From the NCBI RefSeq assembly GCF_905371695.1, contig NZ_CAJPMA010000060.1, positions 1 through 10,330 on the forward strand: a DNA stretch of 10,330 bases, in the 5' to 3' direction. Position 1 is the stretch's first letter. The number at the start of each line of letters is the position of its first letter. Below are positions 1 through 6,188 of this stretch, one piece after another. The notes under the pieces are model-generated. The model worked only from the letters and a program-made list of their open reading frames with translations, searched no databases and was not told the DNA's origin. Source of the DNA: an uncultured Campylobacter sp. GTDB taxonomy: Bacteria; Campylobacterota; Campylobacteria; Campylobacterales; Campylobacteraceae. The translations under genes and the position numbers were made by a program.

Positions 1-300
1 TTTAGTTTGGATAAGATCGCGGTAAATAACGCGAAAAATAGTCTGCGGACACGCCCATCCGCACCAAATTCTCCCGCCTAGCGTCGTCATGAAAAATATG
101 AATAAAAATAAAATTATAAACAAAAACGGCAATAAATACAGCTCTTGCATATCGAATTTTACGAAAAACAAATGCAGCGCGCTCTTATCGAAGCTTAGCA
201 AGAAAAAATGGTTGCCGCCGAATTTTAAAAACGGCAAAAATATCGCCGTAATCGTGATTATAAAAAAAGTAAAATATCTTTTGGTTACGAATTTTTTCAT
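1..300 (-). CDS. ccoG: CcoG (RdxA/FixG) cbb3 oxidase assembly protein, N-terminal part, cut by window edge
   Basis: Reading the minus strand from ATG at 300 gives 100 codons without a stop, running off position 1. A first hydrophobic helix covers about residues 9-25 and a second about 56-73. Then comes the family hallmark GGRIWCGWACPQTIFR at residues 75-90, with Cys80 and Cys84 of a CxxxCP motif. CcoG family members are polyferredoxin-like inner-membrane proteins; in cbb3-oxidase bacteria they act as a copper reductase during assembly of that terminal oxidase. The ferredoxin cysteine clusters would lie downstream, outside the window. The start is supported by AAGGA (311-315, minus strand) 10 nt upstream and by an in-frame TAA further upstream. 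The gene is divergent from rpsU. The family call is strong; the exact start is good but not proven. Confidence 0.93.
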   Translation of the reverse strand, partial: MKKFVTKRYFTFFIITITAIFLPFLKFGGNHFFLLSFDKSALHLFFVKFDMQELYLLPFLFIILFLFIFFMTTLGGRIWCGWACPQTIFRVIYRDLIQTK

Positions 301-349
301 TCGCGCGCTTTCCTTACGAAAAAACAAATTTATGTTATTTTAAGTCGCG

Positions 350-355
350 ATTATA
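350..355 (-). promoter_or_regulatory. Candidate -10 box of ccoG
   Basis: The minus strand reads TATAAT here, about 50 bp upstream of the ccoG ATG. No convincing -35 box is visible, which is usual for vegetative promoters of Campylobacter. It lies 43 bp from the opposing rpsU -10 box, so the two promoters share one short control region. Confidence 0.5.
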
Positions 356-398
356 TTCTCGCCGCAGTTAAAATTTGCTAAATTTAAAATTTTTTAGC

Positions 399-404
399 TA
401 TAAT
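399..404 (+). promoter_or_regulatory. Candidate -10 box of rpsU
   Basis: A perfect TATAAT is preceded by TTTTTTAGC and an AT-rich stretch (371-395), fitting the Campylobacter sigma-70 pattern of a T-rich upstream region plus an extended -10. The expected transcription start near 411 gives a leader of about 28 nt before the TTG start of rpsU. Confidence 0.7.
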
Positions 405-423
405 CGCCACTCATTTTAAACGA

Positions 424-433
424 AAGGTGGTGA
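424..433 (+). promoter_or_regulatory. Extended Shine-Dalgarno deciding the rpsU TTG start
   Basis: AAGGTGGTGA matches the full anti-Shine-Dalgarno complement AAGGAGGTGA at 9 of 10 positions and ends 5 nt before TTG 439. It shows that the GTG codons at 427 and 430, which are in frame with rpsU, belong to the ribosome binding site and are not starts. Confidence 0.8.
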
Positions 434-438
434 GGACG

Positions 439-651
439 TTGCCTGGTATCAAGGTACATCCTAACGAGTCTTTTGACGAAGCTTACAGAAAATTCAAAAA
501 GCAAACCGACCGTAACCTAGTCGTTACCGAAGTTCGCGCTAGACGCTTTTTCGAGCCTATGACCGAAATTCGCAAGAAACAAAAAATCGCGGCTCGCAAA
601 AAAATGCTTAAACGCCTGTATATGCTTAGACGCTACGAATCTAGACTCTAA
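439..651 (+). CDS. rpsU: 30S ribosomal protein S21 (bS21)
   Basis: The 70-aa product begins (M)PGIKVHPNESFDEAYRKFKK and ends in a very basic tail (RKKMLKRLYMLRRYESRL). This is the normal size and sequence of bS21, a small protein of the 30S platform near the 3' end of 16S rRNA that assists initiation. The start is TTG at 439: the family begins MPGI, and a strong extended Shine-Dalgarno lies at 424-433. Longer in-frame reading from GTG 427 would add four residues encoded by the ribosome binding site. It has its own promoter (TATAAT 399-404) and a hairpin terminator (659-678), so it is probably mainly monocistronic. It is divergent from ccoG. Confidence 0.97.
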   Translation: MPGIKVHPNESFDEAYRKFKKQTDRNLVVTEVRARRFFEPMTEIRKKQKIAARKKMLKRLYMLRRYESRL

Positions 652-658
652 CCGAACT

Positions 659-678
659 CCGACCTTGAAAAAGGTCGG
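659..678 (+). terminator. Hairpin terminator after rpsU
   Basis: A perfect 8-bp stem CCGACCTT/AAGGTCGG with a GAAA tetraloop starts 7 nt after the rpsU stop. It is followed by TTTAACCCTTATTTTA, a weak and interrupted T tract, so termination may be partial. Confidence 0.75.
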
Positions 679-705
679 TTTAACCCTTATTTTAGCCTTC
701 TTTGT

Positions 706-711
706 TATAAT
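706..711 (+). promoter_or_regulatory. Candidate -10 box for the HTH gene/UPF0323 operon
   Basis: TATAAT follows TTTTAGCCTTCTTTGT, 33 bp before the ATG at 745. It sits just after the rpsU terminator, which supports a separate transcript starting near 718. Confidence 0.65.
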
Positions 712-744
712 TGCCCCGTTTTTAATTTAAATTTTAGGATTTTT

Positions 745-1383
745 ATGCAAAAGCTATCCGTTAGCGAAGCCGCAGAAATTTTAGGCATAACCAAAGAGGC
801 CGTCTATAACCGCATACGGCGCGGCTCGCTAAAATCACTAGAAAAAGACGGACAAAAATTCGTAATCCTAGAAAAAGAGCCGGAAAACCAAAACCCAAAA
901 AGCGCGCCTAAGCCCCGAAAAAACGCGAACGAGAGCGAATTCGTAAAATACTTGCTAAACGAACTAAACGAGCTAAAAGCGCAAAATTTGAGCCTGCAAG
1001 GCGATAAAGAGCGACTCTTTAAAGAAAAAGAGCAAATGCTAATTACGAGCAAGCAAGAAATTTCGCAAATTTATAAAGAACGCGACGAGAAACTAACGGC
1101 GTTTTTAAACGCGATGCAAAAGCCGTTTTTAACGCATAAAGACGAGCCCGCGATAGAAGCGGTAATCGAAAACGAAAGCGAGCGCGCGGGTGAAAAAGAA
1201 AAAAAATGGCAAAATTTGAGCGAATTTTTACGCGAGCGAAATTTAGATGCCAAAACGCGCAAAAAAGCGCAAAAGGCCCTAATAAAACATATCGGACGAA
1301 GCAAATTTATAAAATTTAAAGACGGCGTAATTTTAATTAGAAAAAACAAAACGTTAAAAGAGGTAATAAATGAAACACGTTAA
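745..1383 (+). CDS. Predicted DNA-binding protein: N-terminal MerR/excisionase-type HTH plus coiled coil
   Basis: The product has 212 aa. Residues 4-42 form a winged-helix signature of the MerR/excisionase kind: SVSEAAEILGITKEAVYNRI is the helix-turn-helix, followed by an RRGSLKSL turn and a short strand FVIL as the wing. A Pro/Asn/Lys-rich linker (about 44-62) leads to a charged, heptad-like helix (about 65-118) that probably makes a dimer coiled coil. A basic C-terminal domain (about 152-210, with KALIKHIGRSKFIKFKDGVILI) resembles nothing I can name. There is no membrane segment or signal peptide. It has a promoter at 706-711 and a modest ribosome binding site (AGG 736-738). The last 14 nt overlap the start of the UPF0323 lipoprotein gene, so the two are probably co-translated. 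Specific function and DNA target are unknown; a nucleoid or chromosome-associated role is as possible as a local regulator. Confidence 0.85.
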   Translation: MQKLSVSEAAEILGITKEAVYNRIRRGSLKSLEKDGQKFVILEKEPENQNPKSAPKPRKNANESEFVKYLLNELNELKAQNLSLQGDKERLFKEKEQMLITSKQEISQIYKERDEKLTAFLNAMQKPFLTHKDEPAIEAVIENESERAGEKEKKWQNLSEFLRERNLDAKTRKKAQKALIKHIGRSKFIKFKDGVILIRKNKTLKEVINETR

Positions 1384-1993
1384 AAAAATCGCGACTTACG
1401 CGGCGATAGGAGGATTTGGCGCTGTAGTAGCGGCGGGACTTGCCGGATGCGGCGATAGCGAGCAAAACGGAAGCGAAACGCTAAAAGAAGCGGCGCAAAA
1501 AACGGGAGCGTTCGTAATAATCGAAGAAACCGCGCCCGGCAAATACAAGGTGCTAGAAGAGTATCCCAGCAGTGAAACGCGCGTGGTCTTAAAGGATATG
1601 AACGGTACCGAGCGGGTGCTTAGCAAAGAAGAAATGAATAAGCTAGTCGCCGAGGAAAACGCCAAAATAGACGCGGGAACGTCGAATTTAACGAATCCCT
1701 CCGCGCAAATTTCAAGCGGCGGAATGAGCCTGGGCGAGACGCTTTTAGCTTCGGCGGCCGGCGCCATCATCGGCAGCTGGATCGGAAATAAGCTATTTAA
1801 CAACCAAAATTTCCAAGCCCAGCGCCAAAATTCATACAAAAATCCGACGACGTATTCGCGTAGCGTAGATAGCTTTAATAAAGCTAAGCAAAGCAGCGCG
1901 AGTAGTCCCAAGGGTAATACTAGGAGCGGATTTTTCGGTGGCTCGGGAGGCAGTTCGTCGTCATCGAGTTCGTCGAATTCTTACGGCGGGTAA
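1370..1993 (+). CDS. UPF0323-family lipoprotein with Ser/Gly-rich C-terminal tail
   Basis: The product has 207 aa. A lysine-rich N-terminus and hydrophobic stretch end in a perfect lipobox L24-A-G-C27, so the mature protein should be lipidated at Cys27; +2 is Gly and +3 Asp. Residues 46-100 form a small mixed domain (AFVIIEETAPGKYKVLEEYP). Residues about 121-143 (SLGETLLASAAGAIIGSWIGNKLF) are a glycine-zipper-like helix that may insert in or lie on a membrane. The last about 25 residues are low-complexity Ser/Gly with a run of eight serines, ending SYGG. The ATG has AGAGG (1359-1363) upstream and overlaps the preceding gene by 14 nt. The gene precedes the GspS-like ligase; I recall that the E. 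coli ligases YgiC and YjfC likewise sit beside DUF1190 lipoproteins. Molecular function is unknown. Confidence 0.9.
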   Translation: MKHVKKIATYAAIGGFGAVVAAGLAGCGDSEQNGSETLKEAAQKTGAFVIIEETAPGKYKVLEEYPSSETRVVLKDMNGTERVLSKEEMNKLVAEENAKIDAGTSNLTNPSAQISSGGMSLGETLLASAAGAIIGSWIGNKLFNNQNFQAQRQNSYKNPTTYSRSVDSFNKAKQSSASSPKGNTRSGFFGGSGGSSSSSSSSNSYGG

Positions 1994-2198
1994 ATGTGCG
2001 CCGCGCCTAGCCGCGCCCGTGCTTCCGCTCGTTGTTTTACGCTCGAAATTCGGCGAAATTTCGGGTTAAATCTTGAACGCAAATTTCCGTAAACAAATGG
2101 GCGGACGGCATAACTCGGCGAAATCCGCGCGCTCTAAATGCGAAATCTATCCGTCAAAATCGAGCCAAAAACAAAAAATCTTAAATTTCGGAGAAAAA
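1994..2198 (+). other. Intergenic region between lipoprotein and GspS-like genes
   Basis: This 205-bp stretch has no clear terminator or -10 box. An in-frame extension of the next gene reaches back to TTG 2073, but it encodes a Lys/Ser-rich segment unlike the family N-terminus and lacks a ribosome binding site. Positions 2052-2076 resemble 5745-5769 in another gap (see findings). Confidence 0.6.
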
Positions 2199-3380
2199 AT
2201 GATAAATCTTAAAAAAGTCCAACCGCTAACGAACGAGTTTATGGAGCAAATCGGCTTTGCGTGGCACACCGACGCAGACGGCAGCGGCTACGTCGCGGAC
2301 GAGATCGTGGAGGTTAGTCCAGGCGAGGCGGAGGCGTATTATAACGCCGCAAACGAGCTTTACGATATGTTCGTCGCAGCCGCGCAGCACGTCATCGACA
2401 ACAATCTTTTTCACGAAGTAGGCATCCCGTTTAACCTCGTCGAACTCGTCAAGCAAAGCTGGGAAAACGAAGTTTGCTGGCATCTTTACGGCAGATTCGA
2501 CCTTGCGGGCGGCCTAGACGGCAAACCTATAAAGCTCATCGAATTTAACGCCGACACGCCTACCGCGGTATTTGAGACGGCGATCATCCAATGGGCGATG
2601 TTAAAATTTAACAAAATGGACGAAAGCAGCCAGTTTAACGACCTTTACGCCGCGCTTACGGAAAATTTCAAGCGCCTCGTCGTGCTAGACGGCGATACGG
2701 ACGAATTTTCGAGGTATTACGAGGGCTGGAAAATTTTATTTAGTTCGGTAGCGGGCAGCATCGAGGACGAAAATACCGTGCGCCTACTTCAAAGCGCGGC
2801 TAGCGAGGCCGGATTTACGACTGATTTCGCTTACGTAAACGAGGTCGAATTTAGCGACGAAAACGGCATTTTTAAAGGGGACGAAAATTTCGAATACTGG
2901 TTTAAGCTCGTGCCGTGGGAGGATATCGCCGTGCAAGAAGGAGAGCTTGCGCTAATACTTAAAAATATATGCGCCGCCAGAAAAGCCATCGTGCTAAATC
3001 CAGCTTATACGCTTATTTTTCAAAGCAAAGCGATACTTAAAATTTTGTGGGATCTCTATCCTAACCACCCGCTTTTACTCCGCGCGGACGACAAGCCCCT
3101 TAGCGGCGTAAAATGCGTAAAAAAGCCGATTTTCGGGCGCGAGGGTGCGAACGTAAGCATAATAGAAGCGGGCGGCTCGGTCAGCGCGCAAAAAGGCGGC
3201 GACTACGGAGCGAACCGCGCGATCTATCAGGAATTTTACGAGTTTAACAAAGACGGAGCGGGCGATAGCTACCAAGCGGGCGTATTTTTCGCCTACGAGG
3301 GCTGCGCGCTGGGATACCGCAAAGGCGGCGAAATTTTGGATAACTACTCCAAATTCGTAGGACATTACATAAAGGATTAG
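2199..3380 (+). CDS. Glutathionylspermidine synthase-like ATP-grasp ligase (YgiC/YjfC type)
   Basis: The product has 393 aa and matches the synthetase domain of the GspS family without the N-terminal amidase of E. coli Gss. R99-F-D101 with E115-F-N117 (RFDLAGG...LIEFNADTPT) correspond to the conserved Arg/Asp and Glu/Asn of the Mg-ATP site, and K309 in KPIFGREGANVSI to the ATP-grasp lysine loop. The family joins a peptide carboxylate to an amine through an acyl phosphate. Family members without the amidase are not proven to make glutathionylspermidine, and Campylobacter is not known to make glutathione, so the substrate is open. I chose ATG 2199 (GGAG at 2190-2193) over the longer TTG 2073. 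The protein is cytoplasmic. The dehydrogenase follows 2 nt after the stop, so this gene opens a tight operon. Confidence 0.88.
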   Translation: MINLKKVQPLTNEFMEQIGFAWHTDADGSGYVADEIVEVSPGEAEAYYNAANELYDMFVAAAQHVIDNNLFHEVGIPFNLVELVKQSWENEVCWHLYGRFDLAGGLDGKPIKLIEFNADTPTAVFETAIIQWAMLKFNKMDESSQFNDLYAALTENFKRLVVLDGDTDEFSRYYEGWKILFSSVAGSIEDENTVRLLQSAASEAGFTTDFAYVNEVEFSDENGIFKGDENFEYWFKLVPWEDIAVQEGELALILKNICAARKAIVLNPAYTLIFQSKAILKILWDLYPNHPLLLRADDKPLSGVKCVKKPIFGREGANVSIIEAGGSVSAQKGGDYGANRAIYQEFYEFNKDGAGDSYQAGVFFAYEGCALGYRKGGEILDNYSKFVGHYIKD

Positions 3381-3382
3381 GC

Positions 3383-4318
3383 TTGAAAATCGTTTGCCTA
3401 GATGCCGCGACGCTGGGCGCGGACGCGGATTTGAGCATATTTGAAAAGCTAGGCGATTTTACGCGCTACGAGACGACCGCGCCGGAACAAACCGCGTTAC
3501 GCCTACAAGGCGCGGACGTCGTTATCACCAATAAAGTCGTAATAGATCGCGCCGTAACGGACGCGACTAGCCTAAAACTAATCTGCGTAAGCGGCACGGG
3601 CGTAAATAACGTAGATCTAGCCGCCGCGAAAGAGAAAAATATCGCCGTAAAAAACGTCGCGGGCTACTCGACTAATAGCGTTACGCAGCATACTTTCGCC
3701 TGCCTTTTTACGCTGCTAAATCGGATAAAATTTTACGGCGACTACGCGCAAAGCGGCGAGTGGGTAAAAAGCGAAATTTTTACTAATCTTAGCGCGCCGA
3801 TAACCGAGCTTAACGGCAAAAATTTCGGCGTCGTAGGACTGGGCGAGATCGGGCGGAACGTCGCTCGTATCGCCGCGGCCTTCGGCGCGAACGTAAGTTA
3901 TTATTCCACTAGCGGCGCTAATACGAACGCCGAATTTAAAAGGCGAAATTTAGACGAGCTTTTGCAAAACTGCGACGTCGTTAGCATCCACGCCCCGCTA
4001 AACGAAAATACGCGAAATTTAATTAAAGAGCGCGAGCTAAATTTAATGAAAAAAGGCGCGGTGCTTATGAATTTCGGACGCGGCGGCATCGTGGACGAAA
4101 GCGCCGTAGCCCGCGCGGTAGACGAGCGAAATTTGCGCTTTGCCGCAGACGTTTTAGAGCGCGAGCCTATGGCCGAAAATCATCAGTTTTTAAGCGTGAA
4201 AAACGGGCAAAATTTGCTAATCACGCCGCACGTAGCGTGGGGCAGCGTCGAAGCGCGAAAAACGCTTATTAAAAAGATCGCCGAAAATATCGAAAATTTC
4301 GTAAAAGAGCGCGGATAA
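3383..4318 (+). CDS. D-isomer specific 2-hydroxyacid dehydrogenase
   Basis: The product has 311 aa, the normal family length. It has the substrate-domain halves at both ends and a Rossmann domain with GLGEIG at residues 152-157. The catalytic set is visible: Arg233 in NFGRGGIVDE, Glu261 in LEREP and His283 in ITPHVAWGS. The family reduces 2-keto acids to D-2-hydroxy acids with NAD(P)H (for example hydroxypyruvate, glyoxylate or pyruvate); the substrate cannot be read from sequence. The second beta strand ends YYSTSG with no acidic residue where NAD-specific members have Asp, suggesting tolerance of NADPH (inference). The start is TTG 3383 with AAAGGA (3371-3376) overlapping the previous gene's end. 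The stop TAA shares one base with the next ATG. Confidence 0.93.
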   Translation: MKIVCLDAATLGADADLSIFEKLGDFTRYETTAPEQTALRLQGADVVITNKVVIDRAVTDATSLKLICVSGTGVNNVDLAAAKEKNIAVKNVAGYSTNSVTQHTFACLFTLLNRIKFYGDYAQSGEWVKSEIFTNLSAPITELNGKNFGVVGLGEIGRNVARIAAAFGANVSYYSTSGANTNAEFKRRNLDELLQNCDVVSIHAPLNENTRNLIKERELNLMKKGAVLMNFGRGGIVDESAVARAVDERNLRFAADVLEREPMAENHQFLSVKNGQNLLITPHVAWGSVEARKTLIKKIAENIENFVKERG

Positions 4319-5079
4319 TGGGATACGACGTAAGCTATCACGCGATTAGCGAAGCAGAAATTACTCAGTGGTATTTCGCGCCTTTAAAACTTGCGCGAAA
4401 AGGCGAATTTGGCGCCGTTTTATCGCTGGCAAAGCAAAGCGGCGTAGAGGAATTTTACGCGCAAAAATATAAAGATACGTTAAGCGCGGCGCTAGAATAC
4501 GGCTCGGACGCGGATTTTAACCAAACGCACGGATTTTGCGTCGCGGTCGCGCAGGGATTTTTTAGAAAATATTTTTATACGCGCGGTACGGCGTTTAGCT
4601 TTTTAGCGCGGCAAAACGCAAAATTTCAAAGCTATATCGGCAACTGGCGCGAAATTTTGCCGAGCGAATTTTTAGAAAATTTTAACGGGCAAATCCATAA
4701 CGAAATCACGCAAAACTACTGCTGCGGTGCGTATATAAACGCGCAAAACGTAGCAAGTCTAAAAGCGCGCTACGATGCGGGCGGCGAAATAAAAAGCATG
4801 CTGGACGAATTTTATGCGCAAAATTTACCCGCGTTTTTAGACGCGTTAAATTTCGCGGCGCGGCTTAAAACGGGGCTACTCGAAGCTACCGAAGTCATCG
4901 AGCCAAACCCGCTTGATCTAAATACTTCAAGCTCTTATTCAAATCTTTTTAACTGCGATCCGCAGGGCGCGATCATCTACGCGCAAACCGCGACGCGGCA
5001 AATCGGCGAAGCGATAGAGCGCGATAAAGCAAACGAGAAAAAGTCGCTTTTTGATAGATTTAAAGGACTTTTTAAATAA
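4318..5079 (+). CDS. Conserved-looking hypothetical protein, 253 aa
   Basis: I do not recognise the family. The ATG overlaps the dehydrogenase stop (TAATG), so translation is probably coupled and the gene is genuine; base composition matches its neighbours. The product begins MGYDVSYHAISEAEITQWYF and appears soluble: no signal peptide, no membrane helix. It is rich in aromatics in the middle (about residues 70-110, GFFRKYFYTRGTAFSF) and has an NYCCGAYIN segment with adjacent cysteines. The end is a short basic amphipathic helix (KKSLFDRFKGLFK) that could touch a membrane or partner. It lies between a 2-hydroxyacid dehydrogenase and yajQ in one transcription unit. No function is assigned. Confidence 0.85.
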   Translation: MGYDVSYHAISEAEITQWYFAPLKLARKGEFGAVLSLAKQSGVEEFYAQKYKDTLSAALEYGSDADFNQTHGFCVAVAQGFFRKYFYTRGTAFSFLARQNAKFQSYIGNWREILPSEFLENFNGQIHNEITQNYCCGAYINAQNVASLKARYDAGGEIKSMLDEFYAQNLPAFLDALNFAARLKTGLLEATEVIEPNPLDLNTSSSYSNLFNCDPQGAIIYAQTATRQIGEAIERDKANEKKSLFDRFKGLFK

Positions 5080-5096
5080 TTTTGAAAGGATGAAAA

Positions 5097-5594
5097 ATGG
5101 CAGACGAGCATAGTTTCGACGTTAGTGCGGCGGTAGATATGATGGAGGTTAAAAACGCGCTGGAAGCGGCAAAAAAAGAGGTCGGCGCAAGATATGATTT
5201 TAAGGGACTTACGGCTACTATCGAGCTAAACGAAAAGGATAAAAATATCGCGCTTTTAAGCAGCTCGGATAACAAAATCGACGCGCTAAAAGACATCGTG
5301 ATCTCAAAACTAATCAAGCGAAATATTCCTCCGGTAGCCGTTAGCGAGGGCAAACGCGAGAGCGCTAGCGGCGGCAATGTAAAGGCGACGCTAAAACTAA
5401 ACGACACGCTAGACGGCGAAAACGCGAAAAAAATCACCAAAGCGATCAAGGACGCCAAACTAAAAGTAACGGCGGCGATCCGCGGCGAAGAGGTGCGCGT
5501 AACGAGCAAGTCTATCGACGAACTACAAGAGTGTATTAGGCTGATTAAAGGGTTAAATTTGGAACTTCCGATAAGTTTTAGGAATTTAAAATAG
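5097..5594 (+). CDS. yajQ: YajQ family nucleotide-binding protein (UPF0234)
   Basis: The product has 165 aa, close to the usual 160-165. It opens MADEHSFDVSAAVDMMEVKNA and contains the typical ARYDFKG segment and repeated alpha/beta halves (ATIELNEKDKNIALLSSSD; VKATLKLNDTLDGENAKKI) ending GLNLELPISFRNLK. YajQ proteins are small cytosolic two-domain ferredoxin-like folds. Homologues bind nucleotides or nucleic acid, and in Xanthomonas and Pseudomonas members bind cyclic di-GMP and act on gene expression; whether this holds in epsilonproteobacteria is not shown. The ribosome binding site AAAGGA (5085-5090) lies 6 nt before the ATG and 17 nt separate it from the previous gene, so it is the last gene of the ligase-dehydrogenase operon. 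Confidence 0.95.
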   Translation: MADEHSFDVSAAVDMMEVKNALEAAKKEVGARYDFKGLTATIELNEKDKNIALLSSSDNKIDALKDIVISKLIKRNIPPVAVSEGKRESASGGNVKATLKLNDTLDGENAKKITKAIKDAKLKVTAAIRGEEVRVTSKSIDELQECIRLIKGLNLELPISFRNLK

Positions 5595-5841
5595 CGCGCT
5601 TTGCTTTACTATACCGTCGCCTTCTTAAAATTTTTGCTCGGCCATTGCGGATAAAGCGACCTCTGGCGCAAAATTTTAAGTCGCTTAGCCTAGCTTGGCG
5701 AGATACTTTCGCTTATATTTTTGCGCTCGAATTTTTGCGAATTGGGCGAAATTCAGGGTTAAATTTTGGCAAAACGGCGAATTTTGGGCGTAAATTTCGT
5801 TTCGCGCGGCGATCAAACGAAGTAAATCTTAAAGGAATATT
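5595..5841 (+). other. Intergenic region between yajQ and the small lipoprotein
   Basis: The 247 bp hold a weak 7-bp inverted repeat (AAGCGAC 5654-5660 / GTCGCTT 5680-5686, 19-nt loop, no T tract), a possible -10 TATATT (5714-5719) for the next gene, and repeated GGCGAAATT/GGCGAATTTT words (5745-5790). An open frame (5645-5845) crosses it but has Arg/Phe-rich low-complexity content and no ribosome binding site, so I do not call a gene. Confidence 0.5.
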
Positions 5842-6165
5842 TTGAAAAATTTTATCTTTACGGCGCTATTTTGCGCGGCGATTTCCGGCTTTTTTGCCGG
5901 TTGCGCGCTGCTTGAAGGGCCTAAAAATATCGAAGAGCTAAGCGGCGACGAAAAAATAAACGAGTGCATAAAGCTTCACGCTCATGTAAAATCGCTCGAA
6001 TCGCACCTGCTAGATATCGATAATTGCTACGCGAACCCGAGCACGGCGAACGATTGCGTAGAAACTTACGACGAGTTAGTACGGTCGGTGGCGTACTTTA
6101 ACAAAGTCTGCGCAGACGAAAATGCAAATGCCGTAAAGCCCAAACTGCCGCGCTCTAAATTTTAG
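5842..6165 (+). CDS. Small cysteine-containing lipoprotein (Cj0375-like)
   Basis: The product has 107 aa. A lipoprotein signal (KNFIFTALFCAAISGFFAGC) predicts lipidation at Cys21; Phe at -3 is less common than Leu, but Gly at -1 is standard. The mature part is helical and acidic with four further cysteines at 42, 62, 72 and 90 (spacing C-x19-C-x9-C-x17-C), suitable for two disulfides linking a helical hairpin in the periplasm. The tail is basic and proline-containing (KPKLPRSKF). The TTG start is supported by AAAGGA (5831-5836) and by the signal peptide starting there. From memory this is the position of lipoprotein Cj0375 after yajQ in C. jejuni. Function is unknown; a palindromic terminator closes the unit. 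Confidence 0.88.
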   Translation: MKNFIFTALFCAAISGFFAGCALLEGPKNIEELSGDEKINECIKLHAHVKSLESHLLDIDNCYANPSTANDCVETYDELVRSVAYFNKVCADENANAVKPKLPRSKF

Positions 6166-6188
6166 CGCTTCCGTGCGGCGCGAAAATT

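Noticed and set aside
89..343. 84-codon open frame on the plus strand, Lys/Asn-rich
   Set aside because: It is antisense to the clear ccoG coding frame on the minus strand, and its composition is what CcoG membrane helices give in reverse.
427..438. GTG 427 or 430 as the rpsU start
   Set aside because: These codons are part of the extended Shine-Dalgarno, and the S21 family begins MPGI, matching TTG 439.
1396..1911. 171-codon minus-strand open frame
   Set aside because: It lies wholly opposite the UPF0323 lipoprotein gene, shows no family features and is a shadow of its codon usage.
1940..1990. Ser/Gly-coding low-complexity DNA as a possible phase-variable tract
   Set aside because: Serine codons are mixed (TCG, TCA, AGT, TCT) and there is no long homopolymer or pure short repeat, so slippage is unlikely.
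2073..2198. 42-codon N-terminal extension of the GspS-like protein from TTG 2073
   Set aside because: It has no ribosome binding site, the sequence is low-complexity and basic, and ATG 2199 has GGAG and matches the expected N-terminus.
3075..3438. Minus-strand open frames 3075-3365 and 3244-3438
   Set aside because: They are antisense to the ligase and dehydrogenase genes, with no recognisable domain or start signal.
5645..5845. 66-codon open frame between yajQ and the small lipoprotein
   Set aside because: It has no ribosome binding site, Arg/Phe-rich low-complexity content from repeated GCGAATTTT words, and runs into the ribosome binding site and start of the real gene.
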